Below, in pieces: positions 1 to 7,670 of a stretch of DNA of 64,000 bases. How positions within the stretch are numbered: position 1 is the first letter of the stretch; each line of letters starts with the position of its first letter. The notes under the pieces were generated by a model, which saw nothing but the letters and a program-made list of their open reading frames with translations, did not search any database and was not told the origin of the DNA. The stretch is from Kitasatospora sp. NBC_01266 (lineage in GTDB: Bacteria > Actinomycetota > Actinomycetes > Streptomycetales > Streptomycetaceae), in assembly GCF_036242395.1 (NCBI RefSeq), contig NZ_CP108458.1:1054001-1118000 (forward strand). Reading direction: 5' to 3'. The position numbers were made by a program, and so were the translations under genes.

Positions 1-1
1 G

Positions 2-619
2 TACGCCAAGATGCGCCTGGTCCCGTTCGGCGAGTACATCCCGTTCCGCTCAGCGCTCGGCTGGCTCACCGGGATCAGCAAGGCGGCGGCCGAGAACCGC
101 ACCCCGGGCCACAGCTTCCACCTCTTCGAGCCGGTCGACCGTACCGGCCGCCCGCTCCCCGCCGGGGTGCTGATCTGCTTCGAGTCGGCCTTCCCCGACC
201 TGTCCAGGACCGCCACCCTGCAAGGCGCGCAGCTGATCATCTACCAGTCCGCGACCTCCACCTTCCAGCACAGCTGGGCCCCCGAGCAGCACGCCTCGCT
301 GGCCGCGCTGCGCGCCGCCGAGACCGGGCGCCCGGTGGTGCAGGCCGCGCTCACCGGCGTGTCGGTGGCCTTCGACGCCCAGGGTCGCGAGCTGGCCCAC
401 TACGGCACCGGGCAGCGCGGCGTACTCACCGTCCACCTGGCACTGCCCGCGCCCACTGCCCGCACCTGGTACGACCGGGTGGGCGACGTGGTGCCCTGGA
501 CGGCCCTGGCCGTCACCCTCGCCACCGCGGCCTACGCGCTGCGCTCGACCCGCCGGCGCCCGGCCCGCGCCACCGTGTCCGAGCAGGCCGAGGACCGTCA
601 CCCGGCCACGCAGAGCTAG
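2..619 (+). CDS. lnt: Apolipoprotein N-acyltransferase, C-terminal part
   Basis: This is the 3' part of the integral membrane enzyme that N-acylates the N-terminal cysteine of lipoproteins. The 5' part lies before the window, and the reading frame is open from base 2. Visible are the KMRLVPFGEYIP segment, whose lysine corresponds to the catalytic Lys of the nitrilase-fold Glu-Lys-Cys triad, and GVLICFESAFPDL with the nucleophilic Cys. A hydrophobic stretch near the end (VVPWTALAVTLATAAYAL) is the final membrane segment, followed by a basic tail of about 30 residues. Family and role follow from these motifs. The glutamate of the triad is outside the window and was not checked. Confidence 0.9.
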   Translation, partial: YAKMRLVPFGEYIPFRSALGWLTGISKAAAENRTPGHSFHLFEPVDRTGRPLPAGVLICFESAFPDLSRTATLQGAQLIIYQSATSTFQHSWAPEQHASLAALRAAETGRPVVQAALTGVSVAFDAQGRELAHYGTGQRGVLTVHLALPAPTARTWYDRVGDVVPWTALAVTLATAAYALRSTRRRPARATVSEQAEDRHPATQS

Positions 620-627
620 GCCGAGGC

Positions 628-1638
628 TCACTCCTCCTTGCGGGCCCGGCTCGGCTGCACCCGTGGCGGCTCCCCCGGCATCTTCGGGTGGTCCGGCGGG
701 TAGGGCAGTTCGCCCAGCCCCTCGTCGCGCTCCTGACGGTCCGCCAGCTCGAGCACCGCCTCCAGGCCGAAGGCCTGCCCCTCCATCCCGGCGAACGGAT
801 CACCCAGCTCGGCCAGCCGGGCCGGCACGGTGCGCAGCGTGAAGTCGCCGGGCGCGGCCCCGTCCAGCTCCGGCCAGCTCAGCGGGGTGGAGACGGTGGC
901 CTCGGGGCGGGCCCGCAGCGAGTAGGCGGAGGCGATGGTGCGGTCGCGGGCCATCTGGTTGTAGTCCACGAAGACCTTCACGCCGCGCTCCTCCTTCCAC
1001 CAGTGCGTGGTGACCCGCTCGGGCAACAGCCGCTCCAGCTCCCGGCCGAGCGCGATGGCGCAGCGCCGCACCTCGGCGAAGTGCCACTCGGCGCGGATCG
1101 GCACGTAGACGTGCAGACCGCGCCCGCCGGAGGTCTTGGGCCAGCCGGTCAGCCCGTACCGGGCGAGCACCTCGCGCAGCTGGTGGGCGGCGCGCACCGC
1201 GTCGGCGAAGTCGGTGCCCGGCTGCGGGTCGAGGTCCAGCCGCAGCTCGTCGGGCCGGTCGGTGTCGTGGCGGCGCACCGGCCAGGGGTGGAAGGTGAGG
1301 CAGCCCAGGTTCGCCGCCCAGAGCACGGCGGCCGGCTCGCCGGGGCAGATCTCGTCGGCGAACCGCCCGCTGGGAAAGGCGATCCGGGCGGTGGGCAGCC
1401 AGTCGGGCGTGTTCTTCGGGGCCCGCTTCTGGTAGAAGAACTCACCTTCGACCCCGTCCGGGAACCGCTGCAGCGTGGTCGGCCGGTCACGCAGCCCGCG
1501 CAGCACCGCCTCGGCGACCGCCTGGTAGTACTGGGCAACGTCCAGCTTGGTGTAGCCGGGGCCGGGGTAGTACACCTTGCCGGGGTTGGACAGTCTGACG
1601 ACCCGCGCCCCGACCTGCAGCTCAACGGCTTCACCCAT
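628..1638 (-). CDS. Prim-PolC / LigD-type polymerase domain protein
   Basis: 336-aa stand-alone archaeo-eukaryotic primase-type polymerase, related to the polymerase domain of LigD. Metal-binding acidic residues are visible as LRLDLDP (D135, D137) and VFVDYNQ (D225), with the GGRGLHVYVP motif (H176) between them. Length and orientation match M. tuberculosis Rv3730c (Prim-PolC), which is divergent from ligC just as here. Such enzymes fill short gaps, preferring ribonucleotides, and act in excision repair with LigC (established for mycobacteria, inferred here). The ATG at 1638 is chosen because GGAAGG lies just upstream. A GTG at 1662 would add eight residues but has no ribosome site. The 59 bp to the ligase gene must hold both promoters. 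Confidence 0.85.
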   Translation of the reverse strand: MGEAVELQVGARVVRLSNPGKVYYPGPGYTKLDVAQYYQAVAEAVLRGLRDRPTTLQRFPDGVEGEFFYQKRAPKNTPDWLPTARIAFPSGRFADEICPGEPAAVLWAANLGCLTFHPWPVRRHDTDRPDELRLDLDPQPGTDFADAVRAAHQLREVLARYGLTGWPKTSGGRGLHVYVPIRAEWHFAEVRRCAIALGRELERLLPERVTTHWWKEERGVKVFVDYNQMARDRTIASAYSLRARPEATVSTPLSWPELDGAAPGDFTLRTVPARLAELGDPFAGMEGQAFGLEAVLELADRQERDEGLGELPYPPDHPKMPGEPPRVQPSRARKEE

Positions 1639-1697
1639 GCCTTCCACGCTAGAGGCACGCACTGCGGGACGCTCGTGGGTGACGCACCATCAGAGCC

Positions 1698-2786
1698 ATG
1701 GACCTTCCCGTGCTACCCCCCGTCGAGCCGATGCTGGCCAAGGCGGTGGACGAGATCCCGGCCGGCATGCACTACGAGGCCAAGTGGGACGGCTTCCGCG
1801 CGATCGTCTTCCGCGACGGGGACGAGGTGGAGGTGGCCAGCCGCACCGGCAAGTCGCTGGCCCGCTACTTCCCCGAGCTGCTCGATGCCTGCCGCGCCGA
1901 GCTGCCGCCGCGCTGCGTGCTGGACGGCGAGATCGTCATGGCGCACGACGGCCGGCTGCACTTCGAGGAGCTGCAGGAGCGGATCCATCCGGCGGCCTCC
2001 CGGGTGCGCAAGCTCGCGGCGGAGAAGCCGGTCAGCTTCATCGCCTTCGACCTGCTCGCGCTGGACGACCGCTCGCTGCTGGCCGACCCGCTCGCCGAGC
2101 GCCGCGCCGCCCTCACCGCCGCGCTCGCCGGGGCCGGGCCCTGGGTGCACCTGGCGCCCGCCACCACCGATCGGGAGCTGGCCGGCCGCTGGTTCACCAG
2201 CTTCGAGGGCGCGGGTCTGGACGGGATCGTGGCCAAGCCGCTGGACCAGCCCTACCGCCCCGGCGTCCGCGCGATGTTCAAGATCAAGCACGGCCGCACC
2301 GCCGACTGCGTGGTGGCCGGCTACCGCGAGCACAAGGACGGCCAGGGCGTGGGCTCCCTGCTGCTCGGCCTGTACGACGCGGCCGGGGTGCTGCAGCACG
2401 TCGGCGTCTGCGCCTCGTTCACCGCCGCCCGCCGCCGGGCGCTGGCCGAGGAGCTGGCCCCGCTGCGGCTGGCCGACCCGAGCGAGCACCCGTGGGCGGC
2501 CTGGACCGAGGAGAGCGCGCACGAGGCGAGCCGGATGCCGGGCGCGCCCAGCCGGTGGAGCGGCGGCCGGGACGGCAAGGACCCGTCATGGGTCGCGCTC
2601 CGCCCTGAACTGGTCTGCGAGGTCGCGTACGATCACATGGAAGGGACCCGGTTCCGGCACACCACCCGCTTCACCCGGTGGCGCCCCGACCGGTCCCCCG
2701 AAAGCTGTGACTACGGCCAGCTGGAGGAGCCGGTCGGCTACGACCTGGCACGGCTGCTGGCCGACGGCGGGGCGCCGGATCGCTGA
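1698..2786 (+). CDS. ligC: ATP-dependent DNA ligase, LigC type
   Basis: 362-aa ATP-dependent ligase. Motif I is EAKWDGFRA, with the adenylated lysine at K29. Later come LDGIVAKP and FKIKHGRTADCVV (motifs IV and V), followed by an OB-fold region. The start MDLPVLPPVEPMLAK and the overall length match mycobacterial LigC (Rv3731) rather than the three-domain LigD. It is transcribed away from the adjacent Prim-PolC-like gene, as in mycobacteria, which supports a two-gene repair unit that fills and seals short gaps. No Ku gene is seen nearby, so a role in end joining is not indicated by context. Confidence 0.88.
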   Translation: MDLPVLPPVEPMLAKAVDEIPAGMHYEAKWDGFRAIVFRDGDEVEVASRTGKSLARYFPELLDACRAELPPRCVLDGEIVMAHDGRLHFEELQERIHPAASRVRKLAAEKPVSFIAFDLLALDDRSLLADPLAERRAALTAALAGAGPWVHLAPATTDRELAGRWFTSFEGAGLDGIVAKPLDQPYRPGVRAMFKIKHGRTADCVVAGYREHKDGQGVGSLLLGLYDAAGVLQHVGVCASFTAARRRALAEELAPLRLADPSEHPWAAWTEESAHEASRMPGAPSRWSGGRDGKDPSWVALRPELVCEVAYDHMEGTRFRHTTRFTRWRPDRSPESCDYGQLEEPVGYDLARLLADGGAPDR

Positions 2787-2840
2787 GGCCCGAGGGCGCG
2801 CCCCACGGTGGAAGGGCCGAAAGGACAGCAGGTGAGGATC

Positions 2841-3074
2841 ATGGTCCTCTCGCGGCAAGAGGCTCGGGAGAGCCGACGGATCGAGGCCCGGCTGATGGCC
2901 GAGGACCCCGTGCTGGCCCGAAGATTCGAGCAGTGGCGGCGCAGCCGCGACCGGGTCGCCGAGGCCGCGCTGCTCACCACCGGACGCACCACCCCGATGG
3001 GCCCGGGCGGCCCGCCGACCCGGCTGCGCCGGCTCTGGCACGAGGTGCTGCGCGGCCGGATCCCGCTGCCATGA
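2841..3074 (+). CDS. Short DUF3040-like protein
   Basis: 77-aa protein. The N-terminal MVLSRQEARESRRIEARLMAEDP resembles the start of actinobacterial DUF3040 proteins (hydrophobic start, then a short acidic-basic helix ending in AEDP). Full-length DUF3040 proteins carry two membrane helices after this part. Here the C-terminal half is basic and proline-rich with no membrane segment, so this is a short or divergent form. ATG 2841 is preferred over an upstream ATG at 2808 because GGTGAGG precedes it. Function unknown. Confidence 0.6.
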   Translation: MVLSRQEARESRRIEARLMAEDPVLARRFEQWRRSRDRVAEAALLTTGRTTPMGPGGPPTRLRRLWHEVLRGRIPLP

Positions 3075-3197
3075 CCGCCGGAGCGCACGGGCTCGCTCAC
3101 CCGATCGGCCGTACCCGATCGGCCGGGCCGCCCGGCGGAGCGTTCGATTTGGCACCATCGTTTCAGGGGACACGCGAGGCCGAGAAGGTGAGAGCGG

Positions 3198-3692
3198 ATG
3201 TCCAGCGACGCGATCGTGCTGCTGAAACAGGAGCACAAGGACCTGCAGCGGCTCTTCAAGGACTACCGTGCCCTGGACCCGGCCGGATCGGCGGCCCGCG
3301 GTGAGCTGGCGCAGCAGATCGTGCACGATCTCCTGGTCCACTCCTACCTGGTCGACGAGGTGCTGTACCCCCTGGTCAGCGCCCTGCTGCGGGACCCCGC
3401 CCACGAGGCGCTGCGCGACTACCGGGACCACGCCGCGATCGACCGACTCTGCGAGGAGGTGGCTGCCCGGCCGGCCGACGACCCGGGCTTCGCCGGGCTG
3501 GTGGACGCGCTGCTGTCGGCCGCCACCCAGCAGATGAGCCAGGAGGAGCGCGAGTGGTTCCCGCGACTGCGGGCCACGCTGCGCCGCAAGGACCTGCAGG
3601 AGATCGGCGTCCGGCTGCTGGCGGTGCGCGAGACCGCGCCACGCCACCGGCCGGGCCCGGTTTCCGGCGCCCCGCAGGGGGCACCGGGCTAA
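3198..3692 (+). CDS. Hemerythrin-like HHE protein with degraded metal site
   Basis: 164-aa four-helix HHE-domain protein, related to the Streptomyces hemerythrin-like stress proteins. H13 (QEHKDL), H48 (LVHSYL) and H78 (RDHAAI) are kept at ligand-type positions. In the second helix the residue four after H48 is V52, where the family has Glu. In the last helix the usual AHxxxEE is TQQMSQEE, so the expected His is Gln. A normal di-iron oxygen-binding site is therefore unlikely. The C-terminal 35 residues are basic and proline-rich. The start is supported by GAGAAGGTGAGAG upstream. Confidence 0.75.
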   Translation: MSSDAIVLLKQEHKDLQRLFKDYRALDPAGSAARGELAQQIVHDLLVHSYLVDEVLYPLVSALLRDPAHEALRDYRDHAAIDRLCEEVAARPADDPGFAGLVDALLSAATQQMSQEEREWFPRLRATLRRKDLQEIGVRLLAVRETAPRHRPGPVSGAPQGAPG

Positions 3693-3742
3693 GAGGGGGG
3701 TCACGACCCGACACCGGGTCGAGCACCGAGGAGGCACCCGCC

Positions 3743-4024
3743 ATGCGATCGACTGCCACCACGGACGGCACCGCCGACCGCGTCACCGCCCGCGACCTGC
3801 AGGACGAGCGCCTGCTGCACGAGCTGGAACAGCTCCACCGGACCCGGCACGAGACCTTCCTCTACGGCTCCGACGACGCGCTGCGGCACCACACCCGGCG
3901 CTCGGCCGAGCTGGAGGCGGAGTACCTGCGCCGCTTTCCGAGCCGCCTGGTCACTGCGGGCCGCACTCGCTCCGGCGCCCGCGCCCGGGAGAGCGCCGCA
4001 CGGATCGAGGCCACCCCGCAGTGA
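3743..4024 (+). CDS. DUF6158-like small protein
   Basis: 93-aa soluble protein with the pattern TARDLQDERLLHELEQLHRTRHETFLYGSDDAL followed by HTRRSAELEAEYLRRFP (quoted here as two separated segments). It matches, from memory, the small actinobacterial family DUF6158, found beside hemerythrin-like and stress genes. It is predicted to be mostly helical, without a signal peptide. ATG 3743 is preceded by GAGGAGGC. Co-direction with the hemerythrin-like gene 50 bp upstream suggests a common transcript. No biochemical role is known to me. Confidence 0.6.
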   Translation: MRSTATTDGTADRVTARDLQDERLLHELEQLHRTRHETFLYGSDDALRHHTRRSAELEAEYLRRFPSRLVTAGRTRSGARARESAARIEATPQ

Positions 4025-4058
4025 CACCCGGCCCGCCAGTCCGCTGCAGGAGGCCCCG

Positions 4059-4688
4059 ATGAGCCGCGAGCGCACCGAACGGCGCCAGCGCGAGGTGCTG
4101 CGGCTGTACGACGAGGCGCTGGCCTCCTTCGGCCGCCGGGTGCAGGCCGTGGCCCGCAACCAGTGGCAGGCGCCGACCCCGTGCGCCGCCTGGTCGGTCC
4201 GCGAGCTGGTCAACCACCTGACGGCCGAGCAGTTGCGGGCACCCGAACTGCTGCTCGGCGCGACCCCGGCGGAGCTGGGCGACCGGTTCGAGGGGGAGGT
4301 GCTGGGCGAGGACCCGGCCGCCGACTGGGCCAGGGCCGTGGCCGGCGCCCGCACGGCGTTCGGCATGCCGTACGCGCTGGCGCTGACCGTGCACCTGCCC
4401 CACGGCGACCGGTCGGCGCTGGACTACTGCGCGCAGCTGACCGTCGACCTGGCGGTGCACACCTGGGACCTGGCCCGGGCCACCGGCCAGGACACCCACC
4501 TGGCACCCGAGCTGGTGGAGTTCGCGCTGCACGAGGTCGCCCCGTACGCGGAGCGACTGCCGGCCACCGAGCGCTTCGCCGCCCCGGTGCCCACCGCGCC
4601 GGACGCCGCGCCGCAGGCCCGGCTGCTCGGCCTGGTCGGGCGGTACGCCGCCCCCTATCCGCCGGTTGACCCGGAGCTGGCCGACTGA
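4059..4688 (+). CDS. TIGR03086-family DinB-fold metal-binding protein
   Basis: 209-aa member of the mycothiol-dependent maleylpyruvate isomerase-like (DinB fold) group, TIGR03086. The fold signature is the N-terminal TPCAAWSVRELVNHL, with metal-binding H53, and DLAVHTWDLARATG, with H134 and D137. Such proteins use mycothiol or bacillithiol in thiol transfer or detoxification, but the substrate of this one is unknown. GCAGGAGGCC before ATG 4059 is a strong ribosome site. It lies 34 bp after the DUF6158-like gene and may belong to the same operon. Confidence 0.8.
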   Translation: MSRERTERRQREVLRLYDEALASFGRRVQAVARNQWQAPTPCAAWSVRELVNHLTAEQLRAPELLLGATPAELGDRFEGEVLGEDPAADWARAVAGARTAFGMPYALALTVHLPHGDRSALDYCAQLTVDLAVHTWDLARATGQDTHLAPELVEFALHEVAPYAERLPATERFAAPVPTAPDAAPQARLLGLVGRYAAPYPPVDPELAD

Positions 4689-4920
4689 GCATCCGCTTGC
4701 TGGAAATTTACTGAACGTCAGCCGAACGCAAGCTGAATGCCGATCTGACGTGGCATCAGCCGGACGCCGACGAACCGTCAACCGCAGGGCCAGCCCCGGT
4801 CGCACACCCGGGCACGGCGTCGGCTATCGTCCCGCTCTCAGACGTAATGTCCCCCAGGTCACAGACCTGCGGGGGCGGTGCGCCTGCACCACTGTGCAGC
4901 TACGTTCAGGAGCAAGCTTC

Positions 4921-5880
4921 GTGCACCACCCTCTGCGCCGGACCCTTCCGGCACTGGCGGCCCTCGGCATAGCCACGGCCGCCCCCCTCGTCACCGCCGG
5001 GCCCGCCCAGGCCATCGAGCGCTGCGGCTCCGCGGCGGTCGAGTACTCGGTCGACAACGGCGCCACCTGGCAGAACAACGACCGGATGTCCGCGCCGTAC
5101 GGCAGCATCCAGGTCCGGCTCGACGGCAACGTCGACAAGGGCTGCTCGTACCAGGTCTCGCTGGCCTCGTACAGCACCCAGGGGCCGACCTGGGGCAGCT
5201 CGGGCACCCAGGCCTTCCTCGGCTGGGCGACCACCACGCTGGACAGCGGCAAGCGGCAGGCGACGCTGGACATCAGCGCCGACATGCCGCCCTGCTTCGG
5301 CCAGATCGACCTCTACAACGGCGCCACCAAGTACGACGGGATCAGCGGCCCGCTGCCCAAGTACCCGACGGGCGTCTTCCCCGACAACCTGATCTCGGCG
5401 TGGAACGGCGGCAGCGCCTGCCAGGTCACCCCGACGCCGCCCGCCCCGAGCCCGTCGAGCAGCAAGAGCGCGCCGAGTTCGCCGAGCCCGTCCCCGAGCT
5501 CCTCGACCCCACCGCCGCCCTCGCCCTCGGCCCCCGCGCCGGCCAGCCCCAGCGGCCCGTCGTCGCCGGGCAACTCGCCGAGCCCGTCGCCCAGCGGCAG
5601 CTCCTCGACCCCGGCGAGCAGCCCGACCAAGTCGAGCCCCTCGGCCCCGGCCGGCACCGTGCCGAGCCCGTCGGCGCCCGCGCCCTCGGGTTCGGCCGCC
5701 GCCACCGATGAGCCGGTCGGCACCCCGTCGGTCAAGCCGGTCTCGGCCACGCCCACCGGGCTGGCCTTCACCGGCACCAACGGCGGCCAGCTGGTCACCT
5801 TCGGTGTGGGTGGCGCGGTGCTGATCGCCATCGGCGCCGGTGCGGTGCTCTTCACCCGCCGCCGCAACGCGCACCGCTGA
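4921..5880 (+). CDS. Secreted wall-anchored protein with LAFTG sorting signal
   Basis: 319-aa surface protein. An N-terminal signal peptide (VHHPLRRTLPALAALGIATA, cleavage near AQA) is followed by a unique domain of about 130 residues with four or more cysteines. Next is a Pro/Ser/Thr-rich linker of roughly 110 residues, then LAFTG at residues 281-285, a hydrophobic span and a basic RRRNAHR tail. LAxTG is the signal used by class E sortases in Streptomyces, so covalent attachment to peptidoglycan is expected. The GTG at 4921 has AGGAGC seven bases upstream and starts exactly at the signal peptide. The 230 bp before it holds no other gene and probably carries the promoter. Confidence 0.82.
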   Translation: MHHPLRRTLPALAALGIATAAPLVTAGPAQAIERCGSAAVEYSVDNGATWQNNDRMSAPYGSIQVRLDGNVDKGCSYQVSLASYSTQGPTWGSSGTQAFLGWATTTLDSGKRQATLDISADMPPCFGQIDLYNGATKYDGISGPLPKYPTGVFPDNLISAWNGGSACQVTPTPPAPSPSSSKSAPSSPSPSPSSSTPPPPSPSAPAPASPSGPSSPGNSPSPSPSGSSSTPASSPTKSSPSAPAGTVPSPSAPAPSGSAAATDEPVGTPSVKPVSATPTGLAFTGTNGGQLVTFGVGGAVLIAIGAGAVLFTRRRNAHR

Positions 5881-5896
5881 CCTGCCGGAGCACCGT

Positions 5897-5940
5897 AGCG
5901 CCCGTGGCACCGGCCCTTCCCGGCCGGTGCTGCGGGCGCT
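5897..5940. terminator. Stem-loop terminator, probably bidirectional
   Basis: An outer arm AGCGCCCG/CGGGCGCT and an inner arm CACCGGCC/GGCCGGTG form an 8+8 bp hairpin with a symmetric internal loop of three bases. It sits between the stop codons of the convergent wall-protein gene and the DUF2277 gene. Confidence 0.75.
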
Positions 5941-5943
5941 TCG

Positions 5944-6174
5944 CTATGCGTGCGGCTGCCGGGCTCCCGCGCCCCGCACCTCCAGGCCGGCCAGCAGCGC
6001 GGTGGTGGCCGCCGCGACGGCCGCGACCGCCTGGTCGAAGACCGCGCGGTTGTGCGCGGCCGGGGCCCGGAAGCCGGAGACCTTGCGGACGTACTGCAGG
6101 GCGGCGGCGTGGATGTCCTCCTCGGTGACCTCGGGCTGGACGGGCGGACGGAGGGTCTTGATGCTTCGGCACAT
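5944..6174 (-). CDS. DUF2277 family protein
   Basis: 76-aa protein beginning MCRSIKTLRPP and continuing EEDIHAAALQYVRKVSGFR, the hallmark of DUF2277, a small conserved actinobacterial family. The N-terminal MCRSIK with its cysteine is nearly invariant in the family as I know it. Function is unknown. GGAGG stands one base before the ATG at 6174, closer than usual. An in-frame extension upstream (to 6312) lacks family similarity and crosses the esterase remnant, so it was not used. Confidence 0.8.
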   Translation of the reverse strand: MCRSIKTLRPPVQPEVTEEDIHAAALQYVRKVSGFRAPAAHNRAVFDQAVAAVAAATTALLAGLEVRGAGARQPHA

Positions 6175-6221
6175 GCCTCCAGTCTGCCTCGGTCGCCGGC
6201 GGCCGGGCGGGCCGCTACCGG

Positions 6222-6410
6222 TCAGGACCTGCGGCGCCGGGACAGCAGCCAGTCGTAGCGCTCGGGGTTGTCGTAGCTGCGGGTCCAGGAGTCGTGGCCG
6301 ACCCCGGCGCACCGGGTGAAGCGGACCGAACTCCCCGATCCGCGCAGGGCGTTGACCATTGCCTCGGTGCGCTCGATCGGGATCTCCGCGGCGATCCCGG
6401 CCAGGTCGGG
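6222..6410 (-). pseudogene. 3' remnant of an alpha/beta-hydrolase (esterase)
   Basis: The minus strand encodes about 62 residues ending YDWLLSRRRRS, with IERTEAMVNALR and AGVGHDSWTRSYDNPERYDW. These are the C-terminal motifs of phospholipase/carboxylesterase-type hydrolases: the acid region, then the catalytic His in GHDSW. There is no nucleophile elbow and no suitable start. The frame begins directly after the argJ stop codon and is in the same frame as argJ. I read it as the tail of a deleted esterase gene. Confidence 0.6.
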
Positions 6411-7562
6411 TCAGGTGGTGTAGCCGGAGTTCAGTTCGACATACTCCGGCGTCAGATCACATCCGTAGACGGTGAACTCACCGTCCCCGAGCCCCAGGTC
6501 CACGCCGATCACCACCTCCGTCCCGGCCAGGTACGCTCCGGCCGCGGCGAGCCGCTCGTCGTCCGGCTCCGCGGGGAACAGCTCCAACGCGCCGTAGCGG
6601 ATGGTGGTTCTGGCCGGGTCGAGCCGGTCGTCGTCGAGCTTGCCGATCGCCATCGCCACCCGGCCCCAGTTGGGGTCCGCACCGTGCACGGAGCTCTTGA
6701 CCAGCGGGGAGTTGACCACCGACTTGCCGACCCGCTTCGCCTGGGCGGCGTCCCGGGCACCGGTCACCCGGACCTCGATCAGCTTGCTCGCGCCCTCCCC
6801 GTCCGAGGCGATGTCGCGGACCAGGGTGAGCGCCGCCCGGTACAGCACCGCCTCGAAGGCGGCGGGGTCGACCGGGCCCGCCTGGCCGTTGGCGAAGATC
6901 GCGGCGCTGTCGCTGGTGGAGGTGTCGGTGTCGATGCTCAGCGCGTTGAAAGTCCGGTCCATCACCCGCCGGAAGACCGCGTCCAGTTCGCCGGCCGGCA
7001 GTTCGGCGTCGGTGAAGAAGAAGGTCAGCAGGGTGGCCATGTTCGGTTCGATCATGCCGACCCCCTTGGCGATCCCGACCAGCACGGCCTCGCCGCAGCG
7101 CAGCCGGACCGACTTGGCGCGGGTGTCGGTGGTCATGATGGCCGCGGCGGCGGCCTCGAAGTCGGCCGGCGGCAGTGCGGCCGGGATCTCGGCGATGCCC
7201 GCCCGGATCGACTCCATCGGATAGGGCCGCCCGATCACCCCGGTCGAGCCGATCACCAGCTGCTCGGGCACCACCCCCACCGCCTCGGCGACCAACCGGC
7301 GGACCTCGGCCGCGTGCGCGGCACCGGCCCGCCCGGTGGCCACATTGGCGTTGCGCGAGATCACCACCATGCCCCGGGCGTCCTGCCGGGCCGCGTCACC
7401 CTGGCTGAGCAGCACACTGGGTCCGGCGAACCGGGAGCGGGTGAAGACGGCGGCCGAGACGGCGGGCGTCTCGGAGATCACGACGGCGAAGTCGTCGGCG
7501 CTGTCCTTGAGGCCCAGATTGGCCGTGTGAGAGCGGAATCCTCGCGGCATCGGCCGGTCCAT
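6411..7562 (-). CDS. argJ: Bifunctional glutamate N-acetyltransferase/ornithine acetyltransferase
   Basis: 383-aa ArgJ. It moves the acetyl group from N-acetylornithine to glutamate and can start the arginine pathway with acetyl-CoA. The self-cleavage and nucleophile site is EPNMATLL, with Thr177. GVAKG-like and GKSVVNSPLVK motifs and the C-terminal NSGYTT are present. Length is typical (about 385). The gene is alone here, with no argC, argB, argD or argF beside it, so it may be a second ornithine acetyltransferase outside the main arginine operon. AGGGG lies about 8 bases before ATG 7562; an adjacent GTG at 7565 is possible. A long AT-rich palindrome lies just upstream. Confidence 0.88.
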   Translation of the reverse strand: MDRPMPRGFRSHTANLGLKDSADDFAVVISETPAVSAAVFTRSRFAGPSVLLSQGDAARQDARGMVVISRNANVATGRAGAAHAAEVRRLVAEAVGVVPEQLVIGSTGVIGRPYPMESIRAGIAEIPAALPPADFEAAAAAIMTTDTRAKSVRLRCGEAVLVGIAKGVGMIEPNMATLLTFFFTDAELPAGELDAVFRRVMDRTFNALSIDTDTSTSDSAAIFANGQAGPVDPAAFEAVLYRAALTLVRDIASDGEGASKLIEVRVTGARDAAQAKRVGKSVVNSPLVKSSVHGADPNWGRVAMAIGKLDDDRLDPARTTIRYGALELFPAEPDDERLAAAGAYLAGTEVVIGVDLGLGDGEFTVYGCDLTPEYVELNSGYTT

Positions 7563-7578
7563 CACGCCACCCCTGTCT

Positions 7579-7604
7579 GTATATGTATTCTAGTTTCCGC
7601 ATAC
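7579..7604. promoter_or_regulatory. AT-rich imperfect palindrome between argJ and the LigB-type gene
   Basis: A 26-bp imperfect dyad centred on CTAG, with outer arms GTAT and ATAC, in the 108-bp divergent region. It is strikingly AT-rich for this genome and lies 17 bp before the argJ start. It could be an operator or promoter core. It does not clearly match the ARG-box consensus I know, so the binding protein is open. Confidence 0.4.
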
Positions 7605-7670
7605 CGTATCAGCGATGCCGACGGCGTGTCAGAAGCACCCGCGCCTCGAAGCCGGGGTGAGCATGGGGGC

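Noticed and set aside
628..2786. A LigD/Ku non-homologous end-joining operon
   Set aside because: The two genes are divergent, match Prim-PolC and LigC by length and N-terminus, and no ku gene is present.
2808..2840. Upstream ATG for the DUF3040-like gene
   Set aside because: The extra eleven residues have no ribosome site and no similarity, whereas GGTGAGG supports ATG 2841.
7579..7604. Naming the argJ-upstream dyad an ARG box
   Set aside because: The sequence does not fit the consensus well enough; only a generic operator call is kept.
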